From Amblyornis subalaris (taxonomy: Eukaryota > Chordata > Aves > Passeriformes > Ptilonorhynchidae), in contig JACAXG010000055.1 of the NCBI GenBank assembly GCA_018881555.1, positions 1,860,001 through 1,924,000 on the forward strand: 64,000 nucleotides of DNA, given 5' to 3'. Both the position numbers and the translations under genes were made by a program. This document shows positions 1 through 11,590 of this stretch, piece after piece. A model generated the notes under the pieces. It was not told the origin of the DNA and ran no database searches. It saw only the letters and a list, made by a program, of their open reading frames with translations. How positions within the stretch are numbered: position 1 is the stretch's first letter; every line of letters starts with the position of its first letter.

Positions 1-81
1 ATAATCAAGTGAAAAATCCGGTCACACTGCATGCCAATTTACTGACTCAATTGTTTAGTGAGTGGATCCAAAGATTAAGGA

Positions 82-87
82 TTTATT
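82..87 (-). terminator. Minus-strand AATAAA after the putative terminal exon
   Basis: A canonical polyadenylation hexamer about 140 nt downstream of the putative stop at 226 on the minus strand. Confidence 0.3.
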
Positions 88-225
88 ATTCACATCCTAT
101 TAAAAACTTCAACCAGAAGCTACAATTGCACAGAACATAAAAGCAAGAAATATCACATTATTTTCTAAGATTCCAGTGTAAACAAAACTAAATCCTTATT
201 TTTTTAATCTCATGCTGTGCTGTCT

Positions 226-310
226 TCATTTAAAAGGGTGAAAGAACACACAGAGAAGAGAAAAAATGAGAAGTACTATGCCAATAATGCAGTGCTTGAA
301 GGCTGCGTCC
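226..310 (-). CDS. Putative terminal exon with hydrophobic C-terminus
   Basis: After a TATGAATCAG acceptor, the first base completes the split Trp codon of the exon at 840-721. The frame then reads DAAFKHCIIGIVLLIFSLLC, VFFHPFK and TGA (226-228). Phase fits and a minus-strand AATAAA follows at 87-82, about 140 nt after the stop. It would give a tail-anchored end. It may equally be an alternative last exon or chance. Confidence 0.3.
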
Positions 311-720
311 CTGATTCATACAAGTAAACATACAGTGGACGACAATGAAGTTAGAACAAGTAACATCACCTCAGTTTTCATCACCACAAAAGTAAGGGTT
401 TAATATATCAACTAAACAAAGAGGAGCATTAAGTGGAGATTATATGCATTAAATATTCTGTAGATAAAAAACCACAAAGAAACAAACAAAAATCCCAACC
501 CCCCAAACCATAAATATCAAAAGAAAAATATTTTCTGTGTTTTTAGATATATTGTCTTACTGTATTTGCAATATCATATGCCATTAATATTTGCAAAAAA
601 AGCAATATTAACATTTAAACTGCAGTCTACATAGATGCTGTACCATTAGCATGTTTTAAAAGCCCAAGTGCAATATTATAAACCACATAGCACTAACACA
701 CACAATAATTTAGTATGTAC

Positions 721-840
721 CATAAGAAAGCATCTTCTACTCCCTTTGCCATTATTTCTCTGAGCTTTTCTTCTAAAAATGTAAGTGGATCTTCTGGACG
801 AGCAATAAATACTGCACAAAGCAGCACCCGCAAGAAGAAA
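721..840 (-). CDS. Putative coding exon with RIIa/DPY-30-like docking motif
   Basis: Read on the minus strand from 840, after an AATTTGCAG acceptor, the frame starts with one base completing a codon and then encodes FFLRVLLCAVFIARPEDPLT and FLEEKLREIMAKGVEDAFLW, where the W codon is split by a GTACAT donor. The LL-x-A-x(4)-RPEDPLxFLEEKL pattern is that of the dimerisation/docking (RIIa) fold found in PKA regulatory subunits and many ciliary proteins. In human the minus-strand neighbour head-to-head with ARMC10 is FBXL13 (a dynein regulatory complex protein), so this could be one of its N-terminal exons. That assignment is inferred from position only. Confidence 0.5.
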
Positions 841-914
841 CTGCAAATTAACTCCTTGTATTAACTGCAAAGTAGCATCTAGTTATGAAGCTGTTAAAAT
901 AAACAGAAGTTTAC

Positions 915-931
915 CAGTGTCTTTTAAAGTA
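915..931 (-). CDS. Putative 17-nt microexon upstream of the RIIa-like exon
   Basis: Flanked on the minus strand by a good acceptor (CTCTATTTTGCAG) and donor (CTG|GTAAAC). It encodes YFKRH plus two bases, which pair in phase with the exon at 840. YxxxH just before the docking helix is family-like, although the usual IP pair after the His is absent. The intervening intron would be only 74 nt. Weak evidence. Confidence 0.25.
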
Positions 932-3900
932 CTGCAAAATAGAGGCCTTTCTTTTTATCACTTCCCTTTCATTCCATTTTTAAAGGTAATATTGAATGTA
1001 TCAGCATATTTCCATTGATAGACTTCAAAGTACTGGGTTCAGGATAGTAATAAAATATGTGGCATTTCTTTAGCAATTCCTACTAAGAATTCTATTGCTT
1101 TTAATGTGCATTTAAAGAAGAACATATAGAAGATTGGATAATTTTATTTACTTAATGAAAAACGGAATTTAAAACACGTTTAATGCTGTGAGGTAAAGAG
1201 TATGTTGAATGGGAAGCTGGGCAAAAATTGATCTTGTAACCAGTATTGAAAACAAAATGCATCTTAAAAAATGCAGGATTGTCTTATCAGAAAACTTTGC
1301 ATTATCTTTCAGTAACAGTGCACAATAACCAATGAGCCATTTTTCTCATTTGTCCTTCAGCTATCTTCAGCTAAAGGACACAGATCGTTTCCTTCTGGAC
1401 TTTGAGCTCTCATAGCAAGAACATCCAAAGTATATTAAGGTATATGGGCAAATTGCAGTTATTTAAGTGAGTATTTAATGGAAACCATAAACTTAAAGTT
1501 CTTGTGCCTGGTAAAAATGTCAAAACATGACATGCAATACTACCTTCTTTCAAGACATGGCCTCTTGCCATTATTAAATTAATGTGGAGCTTGTGCTTGA
1601 ATCCTTTTCAGGAAGCATGGTGGGAGGACAAAGAAAAAGAGGAAGGTTCTATATCAAACCCACACTGTGGATATAGAGCAAAAGCCATGCACGACATAGA
1701 GGCAAGAAAAGGCACCCTGTAAAGTGGGCCCTCGCTCAGCAGAGGCAGAGAGCAGGGCGGGCAGCTAGAGGGAACAGCTCCAAAGGCCTTCCATGCTTTA
1801 ATCAGAATACTGTGTAGAAACAGAACCAGACAATACTGTAAATTCGGAGGGATCTCTGAAGGTAGTTGAACAGAAGTTGTTGGGATGCCTCATCATTGGA
1901 AGTGTTCAAAGTCAGGCCGGACAGGACTTGGAGCAAGCTGATCGAGTGAAAGAAAGGTGTTCCTGCCCACTTGGAACCCAAACTGTTCTGTGTTTCCATG
2001 AATCTCTAAGTCAAGACCAATATAAAAAGGTGAAGACACAATGAAAGGCCACTGCCTTCAGTTCAGACACCTGAATATTTACAGCACTAATCAACACACC
2101 GATTCCAACCTCGGCATCTTTTCAATTTTCGTAACAGAAATGTAATTTGCAAGGTGCAGCTGACGGTTGACTATGTTAAAAAATATTATAAGTGCATCAC
2201 TTATCATTGTAATTCATGACACGTAATATTTTAAATAATAAATAGACAGCTAAATGGCTTTTATCACAGATTTTCCTATGGGCAGATTTCCCAAAGCCAA
2301 TCCCAACACTGGTCGGCTACTCCCTCTGCTGGATTAAGCCAGTACGTGTCTGCCATATTTTATTTCAAGTATTGTTTGCCTTTCCCCCCACCCCTTTTTC
2401 AAACAGACAACTTCTTCTCCTTTTGATGTTCTGAAAGGTCTCCAACACAAGGAATCCAATCTATCCAGCAATATACTGGAACACAATGCCTCTATTTAAC
2501 ATTTGAGAATGTTAATTACTTAAATAAGGAAGAAATTTTAACACCTGGTCTTGCAATCCTCGTTCAGGTACTCTTCAGTGATGCTTGGACTAGGTGTAAA
2601 ACTGGAAACAATTATGTCAATTATGCCAAGCAATTAAGTCTGTACAAGTCTGGCTATTTCTATTAGACTTCTCAACAATCTGAAGGAGTCCATCACCAGT
2701 GTGTCTCACCTGTTCTTCTTAATACCACTTTAGCCATTTACCCTTCACTGCAAAATTATTTTGGGTCACATGGCAGAAAATTCTTAGGCCAGCTCTTCAT
2801 CCATGTTTAATTCTAACATTGTAAGAATACAGCTACTAACAACAGTTAAAGTTGTCACACACAGACTGTTTGCAGGATTACAGTTTGCCTGATTTTTAAT
2901 GAATACTGTTTAAAAGTAAATATGGATGACAACAGACAGAAAGCAGACAGGAAGGAAATTCTCAGATGCAGCAGGGAATCCTAAATTATTTGGACAAGAT
3001 TACTTGGACTCCAATTGATTTGGACCATGTCCAAACCACAACCTCACCATAAAAAGATTTAAGCAAATAGCCATTTTAGAACTCTATATCCTTAATTTTG
3101 AGACTACGTGTATAAATGTTTGAAGGTCTCAGCTTTGATGTTTCTTAATAAAAGGACCAGTATCATCTCATTTATCTTCACACCAAGCATACTGTAACTT
3201 CATAAAGAAATTAAAATATAATAAAATTACATAAGAAATATGGCTAGATATCAGCAAGCACCAACCCCTAAGTAACAAGAAAAAATTATAAAAAGATCTT
3301 ACACAGGGTAATTTTTAACTGCTTCTTTTTAAAAAGAATCTCCCTTTAATCTTATCCATAACTCTTTCATTTTTAGTTCATTAACTTAATGCCACTGCTG
3401 CTACGATGCTGTTATAGCAGTAATTCTGTAACTTTTGGAAGTGTAGATATGAGCTATTTTTAAGTGTTGAATCAAGAAACACACCTCATGCAGATACATC
3501 TTATATTTTGTTTTTCTGTGTTTAGAAAGCAAAGAATACTCTAGAGAAAGACTCTCAGGAGAAGTACTCAGTCTACATGGCAGTACTGCTCTGTAATTAT
3601 TCTAATTGGCTCAAGATTTCTTTATTAGTATTTCCATGGAAATCCTGGCTGTAACAGCTGCTTGCAAATGGGGTCTATTTTGGTAGCTTAAATATATCGG
3701 GATATCTCTTAAACTTGCATTTATGCATTGAGCCTTTCTTTGTTTGAAGGAAACTGAAAAACAGCTGCTGCAGATTTGGGAACAGGCAGAGGTGAATGTG
3801 AGAGAGAGAGGAAACTATAGAAACACAGAGAATCACCGTATAAATTTTAAGGGCAAACCTTCCAACCTGTTTCCCCCCCAGTCCCTCACCCTGTGCCAGT

Positions 3901-4289
3901 TTTACTGTCTGACATTTCATGGAAGTCTATTTACTCCTATGCCAACAAAAATACATAATCCACCAGTATCTAAAGCATGATCCAATGTCACCTTTACCAT
4001 TGACAGGCCATTAGAAACCATGGATTGCACCCACTGCACTCATGAGGAGGGAGTTGTCCGGCTGGAATCTAGAAGTGCTTCTGTAATTAACAGTGGAGAA
4101 CTTCAACGTATCAAGGAAAGTGCCAATGCAGCTCACTGGATTCACCTTCATTTCAATCCTCGTTTTAACACTGATTAAAAAGCAGAATTTGTTCCACCTT
4201 GTTTCTGTTCTTAAAGATTTCATAAACTGTTTGAAGCATGCTAGTGACAAAAGGAGAACAAAATCATGCCCCAGGCGAGCAGAGAGCAG
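932..4289. other. Non-coding interval left of ARMC10
   Basis: AT-rich sequence with a CR1 remnant at 1880-2006. If the minus-strand gene at the left edge is real, its 5' exons should lie here or in the ARMC10 island. I found donor-like sites (after 1546 and after 2708 on the minus strand) but no exon that fits in phase. Confidence 0.5.
1880..2006 (+). mobile_element. CR1 LINE 3' fragment
   Basis: GGAAGTGTTCAAAGTCAGGC and the following GGACTTGGAGCAAGCTGATC resemble the conserved CR1 3' end, closing with AACCCAAACTGTTCTGTG. Diverged, with part of the consensus deleted. Confidence 0.75.
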
Positions 4290-5130
4290 TGTGAGGCGTG
4301 TGAGATGCCCTGGCCAGCGCTGAGGGGCACAACGAGCCGGGACCAGGGCTCTGCTGAGGGGCGAGGGGGGACCCCTCGTGGGGGAAGGGGACGGGCGGCT
4401 CCTTGCCACGGCTGCTACCGGGAGAGTTTGTAGGACCAGGCTGCCGAGCACCTGGACAAGCAGCATGTGGCGGGAGGCCAGGGGCGGTGGAGAAGGCTGT
4501 CTCCCCACTCTCAGGATGATGTGCCCCCGGCAGGGGCTGCCATGGCGCAGGAGCGCTCTTCCCGCCAGCGGGCCGCTCTCCCGAGGGGGAAGCCTTTGTC
4601 GGTACGCGGTGCGGGGCCAGGCCAGCCTGGGAGCGCGCGTGGTTCCTTCCTGTAAAACACAAACTGCATCGCATCGTTGATAGGCAGCGGCGGGGCCTCT
4701 CCGGAGCCGTGGGCTTGGCATCCCTGCGGCCCCTCGGGCACAGCCGGGGCCCTCGCGCCCGGAGGCCGAGGGAAGGGCAAAGCCGCGGCCGAGCCGCGCC
4801 GGATGGGGCGGTGGCTTCCGCGGGCGGCGCAGCCGCGGCTCCGGCGATGGGGGAGCCGAGGGGCGCGGCGGTGAGGGTGGCGGCGGCGGTCCTGGTGCTC
4901 GGGGCCGGCGCCTGCTACTGCCTGTGGCGGCTGGCGGCGGGCGGGCGGCGGGGGCGCCGGGCAGCGGCTGCCTGGGGCCCGCCGGCAGGTGAGGGGCAGG
5001 GCGGGGCGGGCGCATCGCCCCTCCGGTGTGCGGCGGGGCCGCGGGAGGTTCCGCGGGGCCCGGGGAGTTCCCAACCCGCAGCCGTGAAGCGCGGCTCGGG
5101 GCCCTGCGGGAGGCGGTGCCACAGTCCTGC
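4290..5130 (+). promoter_or_regulatory. ARMC10: CpG island / ARMC10 promoter
   Basis: A CpG-dense, GC-rich block in an AT-rich neighbourhood surrounds the ARMC10 start codon and has no TATA box near it, so a dispersed CpG-type promoter is likely. The minus-strand exon-like segments at 226-931 point away from it, so it may be bidirectional. Island limits are judged by eye. Confidence 0.75.
4847..4988 (+). CDS. ARMC10: ARMC10 coding exon 1 (membrane anchor)
   Basis: Encodes residues 1-47 plus the first base of codon 48. It starts MGEPRGAAVRVAAAVLVLGA and holds the membrane anchor. The donor is GCAG|GTGAGG. It lies inside the CpG island and is very GC-rich compared with the later exons. Confidence 0.9.
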
Positions 5131-8100
5131 GTGCCCTCGCCGGCCATGCTGCGGTTTGGAGCACTCTGCAGCGTGGTTTATTTACAGAAAAGCCTAATTT
5201 GTTGAGGTTTTTGGTTTTTTTTTAAGTCCCCAAAAGCATACGTCCGACCAGTGTGTTTACTTATGTTATTAAAGTTATTTGTGTTCCCCCTATAGTTGAA
5301 AGCTAAACTAAGTGTTTAGACATGAGGATGTGTTAAGACATAAGTGTTTAGAGGATGAAAAACGATTTTGCTTTTGAGGTAAGCTCTTGGATTATCATAA
5401 TTAACTTTGAATTTTTTTTTTTTCTTTTTTTTTTTACTTTCAAAGAATAGTATGGTGTTTGCCTGGTGAGATGTTGGCAGCAAATAGTCATAGATCTAGT
5501 CTCCAGGCTCTTCAGCTGGCTAAATAGTTCTGCCTCCAACCTGGCTGAAAATGGCCTTTGATGGCATTTGTTTCACCCTTTTATGAAAGCCAGGTACTCC
5601 ATAACATCATCCTGACTCAGAAGCAGCCTTCCTCAGTTGTTTGGTGATGCCATGATCAGCAGTGTTCTCAACGTTGTGGCTGTTATTTGTCAAAGGACCT
5701 CAGGGTACTTCGGGGTAGCCAAGTGCCATTATTTATAATTTTGCCTCAGGGTAGCAAAGTGTCACTATTATAATTTCTGGAAGCAGTGGTCTGTAAATCG
5801 GAAGTTTTGTTTTCCTACAGTGCCCAGACAGATTTCCACATTTCAGTTCAGGGAACACAAAAAAACCCCGCAAGCCTTGTTTGGTGAATATTAATAATAA
5901 TTTTGAAGAGGAAATTTGCTATTGGTTAACCAGGGAGTAACGCACCTCAAGCTGTAATTGTATGTTCCTTTTATTCTTTACTTTGAAATGAGGTAATTAG
6001 AGGCCTCGGGAAAAGGATGGCAATCTTACTGTTGTAAAACACAGTCTTTTTACCATGACATGATGGTTGGGCAGAATCAAATTTAGAACAATGTGTCCTA
6101 CAATGGAGAGCTTTGTAAAAAACATTAAGTGGCAACTACGTGAAATGTCTCAAACTTGGTATCAAGTATTTAATTTCTAAACATTGACAGACAGCAGTCC
6201 TCCAGTGTCAACCCATAGCATGGATGTGGATGCTCTACAGAAACTTATTCATTTGCTTCAGGCCACAGATGATCCATTAATTCAAGAGCAAGCTTTAATC
6301 ACTCTCAGCAACAGTGCTGCCTTCTCTGTAAATCAAGTAAGTATTGTTCTGTAGAAAACAACAGTGTCCAATGCCACCCAGTCTGGCAGAAGAGAGGTGC
6401 TGTTTTGCTAAAGAGTGACACAGGACTGAAAGCTAGGATAGCTTGTGCTCTAAAATCCATTTTATGTCTTGCCTTAATTTCTGATAGTCCAAATAATATA
6501 ATTCACCAGCTTCACAGAATTTATCGAAGCATAATGTTTGGACCTCTGAAAGAGTCCTGTATTTTAGAAGTGCTGTAAATATATCTTTTGTTGTTTACAA
6601 TTATATAATGTTAATGAAAGGGTTAAATTGGAGGTTAAGTACTTTCTGGTTCAGATCTAAAATTTAGTGAGATAAACTAATTTTTTTATCCCTCACAAAG
6701 TTGTGTACTGTTTACATATTAGCAATTTTCCAACTACCCAGGTATCTCCAAATCAATTGGACATAGGATGCAGAAAAACTTTGAGCTGGATGCAGATTTT
6801 CGTACCTTTTTAACAGTTTAACCTCCAAGGTCCCACCCTTTGTATTTTCTCCTTTTTGTACTTATGACAGCTGTCTATTCTGGCTTCTCAAAACTGTTTT
6901 CTTAATATAAATCTCACAGAACAGAATGGAACTGGAGCCCAAAGCCCATTGGTCCATTTTTAATTTTTTTGAAAACAGTATGGTTTTTTTCAAAGACAGT
7001 TACAGTCTAAGTGAGAAAGATTAAAATAATAATAAACCCAAGTGTAATGGAAAAAGTTTCAGAACCTCTACTATAATAATATGAAGCTGCATCTTGAAAT
7101 TCTGTCCTATGCAGTCAAGACTTTTAGGTACTGTGACCTGGCTCAGCTGTTCTATAAACTCATTATGCAGTAATTTTCTTTTATTCTTTATAATCTAAAG
7201 TGCTTTAAGCATGGTTTGCAGACTGGGTTTTAAAAGAAAAGATGTTGTGCCATTGTCAGGTAACATCAACTAATACTTTATTCCTAAGCAGGACCCTTCT
7301 TAATTTCAGTGGAAGCAATAAAGCAGTATCTGCTAACACTCTCTTTTAAACAGAGCAGTCCATTCTGGAATTTTTCATTCACACATTTAACTTTTGTTAA
7401 AATGGAAACTGTGAGGGAATGCTTCAGCATTTAAATTGAATTTTAAAAAATATTATTAAATATCTTCTATATTTCAGGATATAATCCGAAATTTGGATGG
7501 TCTTTCTGTTGTTGGAGGGATGCTCTCTAACTGCATTCCCAAAATTCAAGAAAAAGCACTAAATGCACTTAATAATTTGAGTATGAACATTAAAAATCAG
7601 GAAGAGATACAGGTAAGTTTCTTAATGGGAAAAATCAAAGTAACCGAGGCAAAGAGATAGTACAGGACCTTCAGCGTATTTGTTAAATACAAGCCAGGAT
7701 GCCACAATGTTTTGATGATAGACATACAAGTCAGCAGATCTGGCTGACTGAAAGGATAACTTAAAAATGCATTGCTTCACTGGCACTCTTAAAATAGAAG
7801 AGGAGACTATGCAGTTTGTGTTCAGCTTTCACAAAATGCTATTAAACAGATTGTGCTGCTAAGATTATTGCAAAATTATGTGAGGTAAGAGGATTTCCAA
7901 ATGTGCCTACAACATCAGCAGTGGTTGTTTAATAGAATGGATTGCAGACTGAATGTGCCAGGACTCCTTAGGTGAGGGAGAAGAAGAGAGTAATTGAGCC
8001 CCTGGGTTTGTATAAGACCAATTTTTCAGGTGATAATTCCATCTTAAAAGAATAGTGTGTATAAATTATAACAAGTTCCACTGGTAAATATAGTAGATGC

Positions 8101-11100
8101 TATGGATGTGAAAGGACTAAGCATCAAGGAAAAAAAAAAAATCTATCTGATTAATCAATAGATCAAGAAGTGTCCAAGCAGTGAGCTGAGTCAGATTTGA
8201 AGACTTTTACTAGTTTTTTTCAATAGCTTGATAAAAAGGTAGTGTGACTCTGTGTGGTAGTTTGCAGCATCTTTAGCAATGGACAACTTTTATTAAGTAG
8301 TGCTTGCCACTATTTGTATAGGTGTATAAGTAGAAAATAACCCTTTGGTAAACACAAAATGATTTTTTTCTTAGTTAGGACTCCAAGATTTGTTTTATAC
8401 TGTCATCCAGAAGAAAATTTGGTAAAAACAGATGTTAATGGCAGTTGTCATCACTGTTCCTACAGAGTGCTTCAGTAAATGGGCCACATGGTTGGAAGAA
8501 AGGATTTCATTTCAAGGCTTGTCCCTAGCTTGTTCTCAACATCTAAGATGTTAGTTACTGTAAGTGATTTTTAAAATAACTCCTTAAAGCAGCTGTGTCA
8601 CTTCTGAGATGGAGTCAAAGCAATTTAGGTTTTCAGAGCAAGTTATGCTTCAGGAAGGTTAGTGAGCATAACGCTGTATGATCTGTTTCTGTCATGCCAG
8701 TAGAATGTTGGAAATAATCAAACAAAAAAGTACTGGTTTCCAAGAACCTTCACCATTCAGCCAGCAATGTTCAGGAAGTACTTATGCTACTGTAGCTAGG
8801 CCATTGATACTATTTCTGACAGAAAATATGCTTTTATCAAAAATTGTCATCTCTTTATTTCCTTTCCCATTTCCCCAGGTATATATTACACAAGTTTGTA
8901 GGACTGTTGAGTCAGCTCCCCTGAACTCTGATCTGCAGCTAGCTGGACTCAGGCTGTTGACAAATATGTCTGTTACCAGTGACTATCACTGGAAGATGAT
9001 GAACTCAATTCCATGCTTTCTTCATTTGCTTTCAGAAGGAACTGAAAGGACTAAGGTATTGGTTAGCATTATTATTACAAGCCATTTATGAAGCTGCTTT
9101 ACTTGCCTCATTTCTTACTGTGTCTGTGAAATGGTTTAGCCTGTGCTAAGAAAAACCAAATATTCATTAATGATAGAGATTTTATGCACTAAAATATGGA
9201 TCTATATTACTTTCACAATATAAATTCAAAAAGGGGGAGAGAAGGGAATGTTGGTAGTGGAGCCATCAGGCTACAGCTCTACCAAAGCAGTGCAGGGTGC
9301 ACTGCAGTTGCCTCGTGCCTTTGCTATAGCAACTCCAGAATTCTCTTCTGCTCTAAACGTTGCTACTGTATGACAGAGCAAGGAGAACCTGCATGGGAAG
9401 GCTCCACTGATGCGTGAATCTCTGTGGGGAAACATGCTGACCAGTGATCCTAAGTTATGGACTTTTGTTCCCTTATGTTTATGACACTTTCAGCAACCTT
9501 AGTGACTGCAATTGGAAATCGTGCTTATTTGTGAATTATTGTAATATTGAAATGAGCTTCAGTTAAGGACCAAACTCAGCATTTATTCAAGATGTTGTGG
9601 TACTGTCAGTGTATGTGGTTGCTGTATCAGATCAAAACCAGTTTTCTAAAACACGCATTTCCACTAAACATAGCACACCTATTTAACTTAAGGACAGTAA
9701 GGAACATGGCCTTTTCCTAGTGTTTAAAGGCTAGTGTCACAAGGTCCAAGAAAGTACGAAGGTATATTTGTATATGTTTCTGATCATCTTAAATATAATA
9801 TGTAACCATCCTGTCTGTATTTTAAAAACATTCTGCATTTGGCGTACTGGGAGTTGTTCATAGCTGTTGCCTTATTTTGATGTTTAAGTCAAACCGAATT
9901 TGGTTCTAATATGTCTACACCTTGGTTTTCCCTCTAATAAAGTACTCAAGATGTTAGTTAACCCCTTCTACCTTTTCCTCCCCGAGTCAACACTGACATT
10001 ATAGATGCCCATTACAGCTGTACTTACTGTTTTGGAGCTTTTAATGAACTTGTACATTCCTCGCTTCAGATTCAAGTTTTGAAAGTACTTGTGAATTTAT
10101 CTGCAAATCCAGCCATGACAAGACATCTTCTCAGAGCTCAAGTAAGGTTCTTGCTGCTTCATTTTATTTTTAGCATATATACATATGTACCTGTTAAGAT
10201 ACTGCATGCACTAGAAGAATTTTAATGTATTAGAAATATGTATGCAATTCCAGAGTAAATTCTAGGCATTACCTGGTTAAAATCAGTAGCTAGAAGTGCA
10301 CATTCTTTCACAGGCTTTATTCCAGAGAGTAGTGTAATATAGATACTGTACTCGTAGAGGGAGAGGCACAGGCTTATGCACTTGGAGACAGTTCCTGTGT
10401 ACCATTCCAGATGATCAATGATAACTTGCAGAAACCTGTTCTAACCTTCCCTTTCCACCTTTGTAATATGTAATATTTCCTTTGTAATATGTATAAGGAA
10501 CCCACATTTCCAGACACACAGTCAGTATATAGCTTGAAAACCAGGTACAGACATCAAATAGAACCAGTACTGTAAGTGATCCTCTCAACAGCTGTTTCTA
10601 TAGCCAACATACTGTACCAAAACCAACTAAATTCCACTGAAATGCCCACCCCTTTACTCAAACGCAGCCATAAAACTCTTGTCTCTAAGTGAACTTTCCC
10701 TGTGCATTTACTTACACCTTCATGGAGAACTTTGTGTGACATTTGCTGTGCTGGCCTTGGCACACAGGTTTCTTCCAGTTTCATTTCCTCACACGAAAAT
10801 CAAGAGTCAGGGGTTGGAATGGTGCTGCATCCTCCTCCCCCTCCCCAAAGTAACTTTCTTAAAACATGCAGTGTCTTTTATTTGTGAGCTATTTGCCACG
10901 AGCAAAGCTAGTCTAGATAATGCTGTCTTTTCCTTGTTCAAACAAGGTTAGAGTAGCTAAATATTCATTTCTCTGTTAAAAGCGTATCCTTTTTACATTT
11001 ATCAGAATGCTAACATAAAAACATTCAGGGCAAAATCAATGTTGCTGAGAAGGAAATCAGACCCTCTTCCAAATGGGAATTTTCCAGACAGCCATGTTTT

Positions 11101-11590
11101 GGAGATTGAAAATACAAAGCATTTATTAGCCTGTTGATGCACAGGCCAGTCTTTTCTAAAGAGAAAATGTGCATACTGTGCAAGTTTCTGACATGAGTTC
11201 ACAGCATACGAAGTTCTGGGATTTCATACAGTTTCTGGTTTACATGCACATTGTATTTCCATTTTCTAAAGTTAGATTTAGTTATGTGTACTTACTGCTG
11301 GTCATTAAGTATGGAATATTTCTTGAATATCCTAGGTGCCATCATTGATATTACTTTTTGACCACCGTATAAACAGAGATATTCTGCTTCGAGCCCTGGC
11401 GTTTGCAGCAAACTTGAAGAAGAACATGAGCAATGAAGAAGGCCCCATGACTGAGGACCAGGACAGTGAAGACTCAATTTTCTTTACACTCTGCAGGGAC
11501 TCTGCCCCATTCGCTCAGAGACTGGCGTCTTTGCTGCATCACCCTGATACAGAAGTGCAAGAGCAAGTTGTGAGATTATTAACACAATAG
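4847..11590 (+). CDS. ARMC10: ARMC10, armadillo repeat-containing protein 10 (complete, 6 coding exons)
   Basis: Joined exons 4847-4988, 6191-6336, 7478-7612, 8879-9055, 10070-10141 and 11336-11590 give 927 nt (308 aa plus TAG); every junction is GT-AG and all phases agree. Residues about 9-29 form one hydrophobic segment followed by an Arg-rich stretch, the N-terminal anchor of this family, which places the protein on the mitochondrial outer membrane (or ER) facing the cytosol. The rest is alpha-helical armadillo repeats; typical pieces are ALITLSNSAAFSVNQ, ALNALNNLSMN and VLKVLVNLSANP. The known family (ARMC10/SVH, related to the ARMCX proteins) acts in mitochondrial trafficking and dynamics and in p53 regulation. 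The ATG at 4847 is preferred because the membrane anchor follows directly; an in-frame upstream ATG at 4709 would add 46 low-complexity residues. Some mammalian isoforms carry about 35 extra residues after exon 1; no such exon was found here. Identification rests on protein resemblance and synteny. Confidence 0.95.
5713..5776 (+). repeat. Short diverged direct repeat in ARMC10 intron 1
   Basis: GGGTAGCCAAGTGCCATTAT (5714) recurs as GGGTAGCAAAGTGTCACTAT (5750), each followed by ATAATTT. Period 36. Confidence 0.5.
6191..6336 (+). CDS. ARMC10: ARMC10 coding exon 2
   Basis: Residues 48-96. Acceptor TTGACAG|AC, donor CAA|GTAAGT. The first two bases complete an Asp codon. The exon encodes a Ser/Pro linker (SSPPVSTHSMDVD) and then the first armadillo helices (LQKLIHLLQATDDP). 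Confidence 0.93.
7478..7612 (+). CDS. ARMC10: ARMC10 coding exon 3
   Basis: Residues 97-141, phase 0 at both ends. Acceptor ATATTTCAG, donor ACAG|GTAAGT. Contains the repeat core EKALNALNNLSMNIKNQEE. Confidence 0.95.
8879..9055 (+). CDS. ARMC10: ARMC10 coding exon 4
   Basis: Residues 142-200, phase 0. The acceptor follows a strong pyrimidine tract (TTCCCCAG); the donor is AAG|GTATTG. Encodes LAGLRLLTNMSVTSDYHW and the following helix LLSEGTERTK. Confidence 0.94.
10070..10141 (+). CDS. ARMC10: ARMC10 coding exon 5
   Basis: A 72-nt exon for residues 201-224 (IQVLKVLVNLSANPAMTRHL and the residues after it). Acceptor TCGCTTCAG, donor CAA|GTAAGG. Phase 0. Confidence 0.93.
11336..11590 (+). CDS. 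ARMC10: ARMC10 coding exon 6 (C-terminus and stop)
   Basis: Residues 225-308 and the TAG stop. The acceptor is TATCCTAG|GTG. Starts VPSLILLFDHRINRDILLRA and contains an acidic loop (TEDQDSEDS) before the last helices. Confidence 0.95.
   Translation: MPSLILLFDHRINRDILLRALAFAANLKKNMSNEEGPMTEDQDSEDSIFFTLCRDSAPFAQRLASLLHHPDTEVQEQVVRLLTQ

Noticed and set aside
3886..3940. Minus-strand MKCQTVKLAQG followed by a GTGAGG donor as first exon of the left-edge gene
   Set aside because: It ends in a phase that cannot join the candidate exons at 931 or 840.
4011..5147. 378-codon minus-strand open frame over the ARMC10 island, and the overlapping 217-codon frame at 4511-5164
   Set aside because: Pro/Arg/Ala-rich translation from GC-rich DNA, antisense to ARMC10 exon 1, with no domain pattern; a composition effect.
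9287..9305. Perfect 8-bp stem GCAGTGCA/TGCACTGC as a microRNA hairpin
   Set aside because: The stem is far too short for a pre-miRNA and flanking bases do not extend it.
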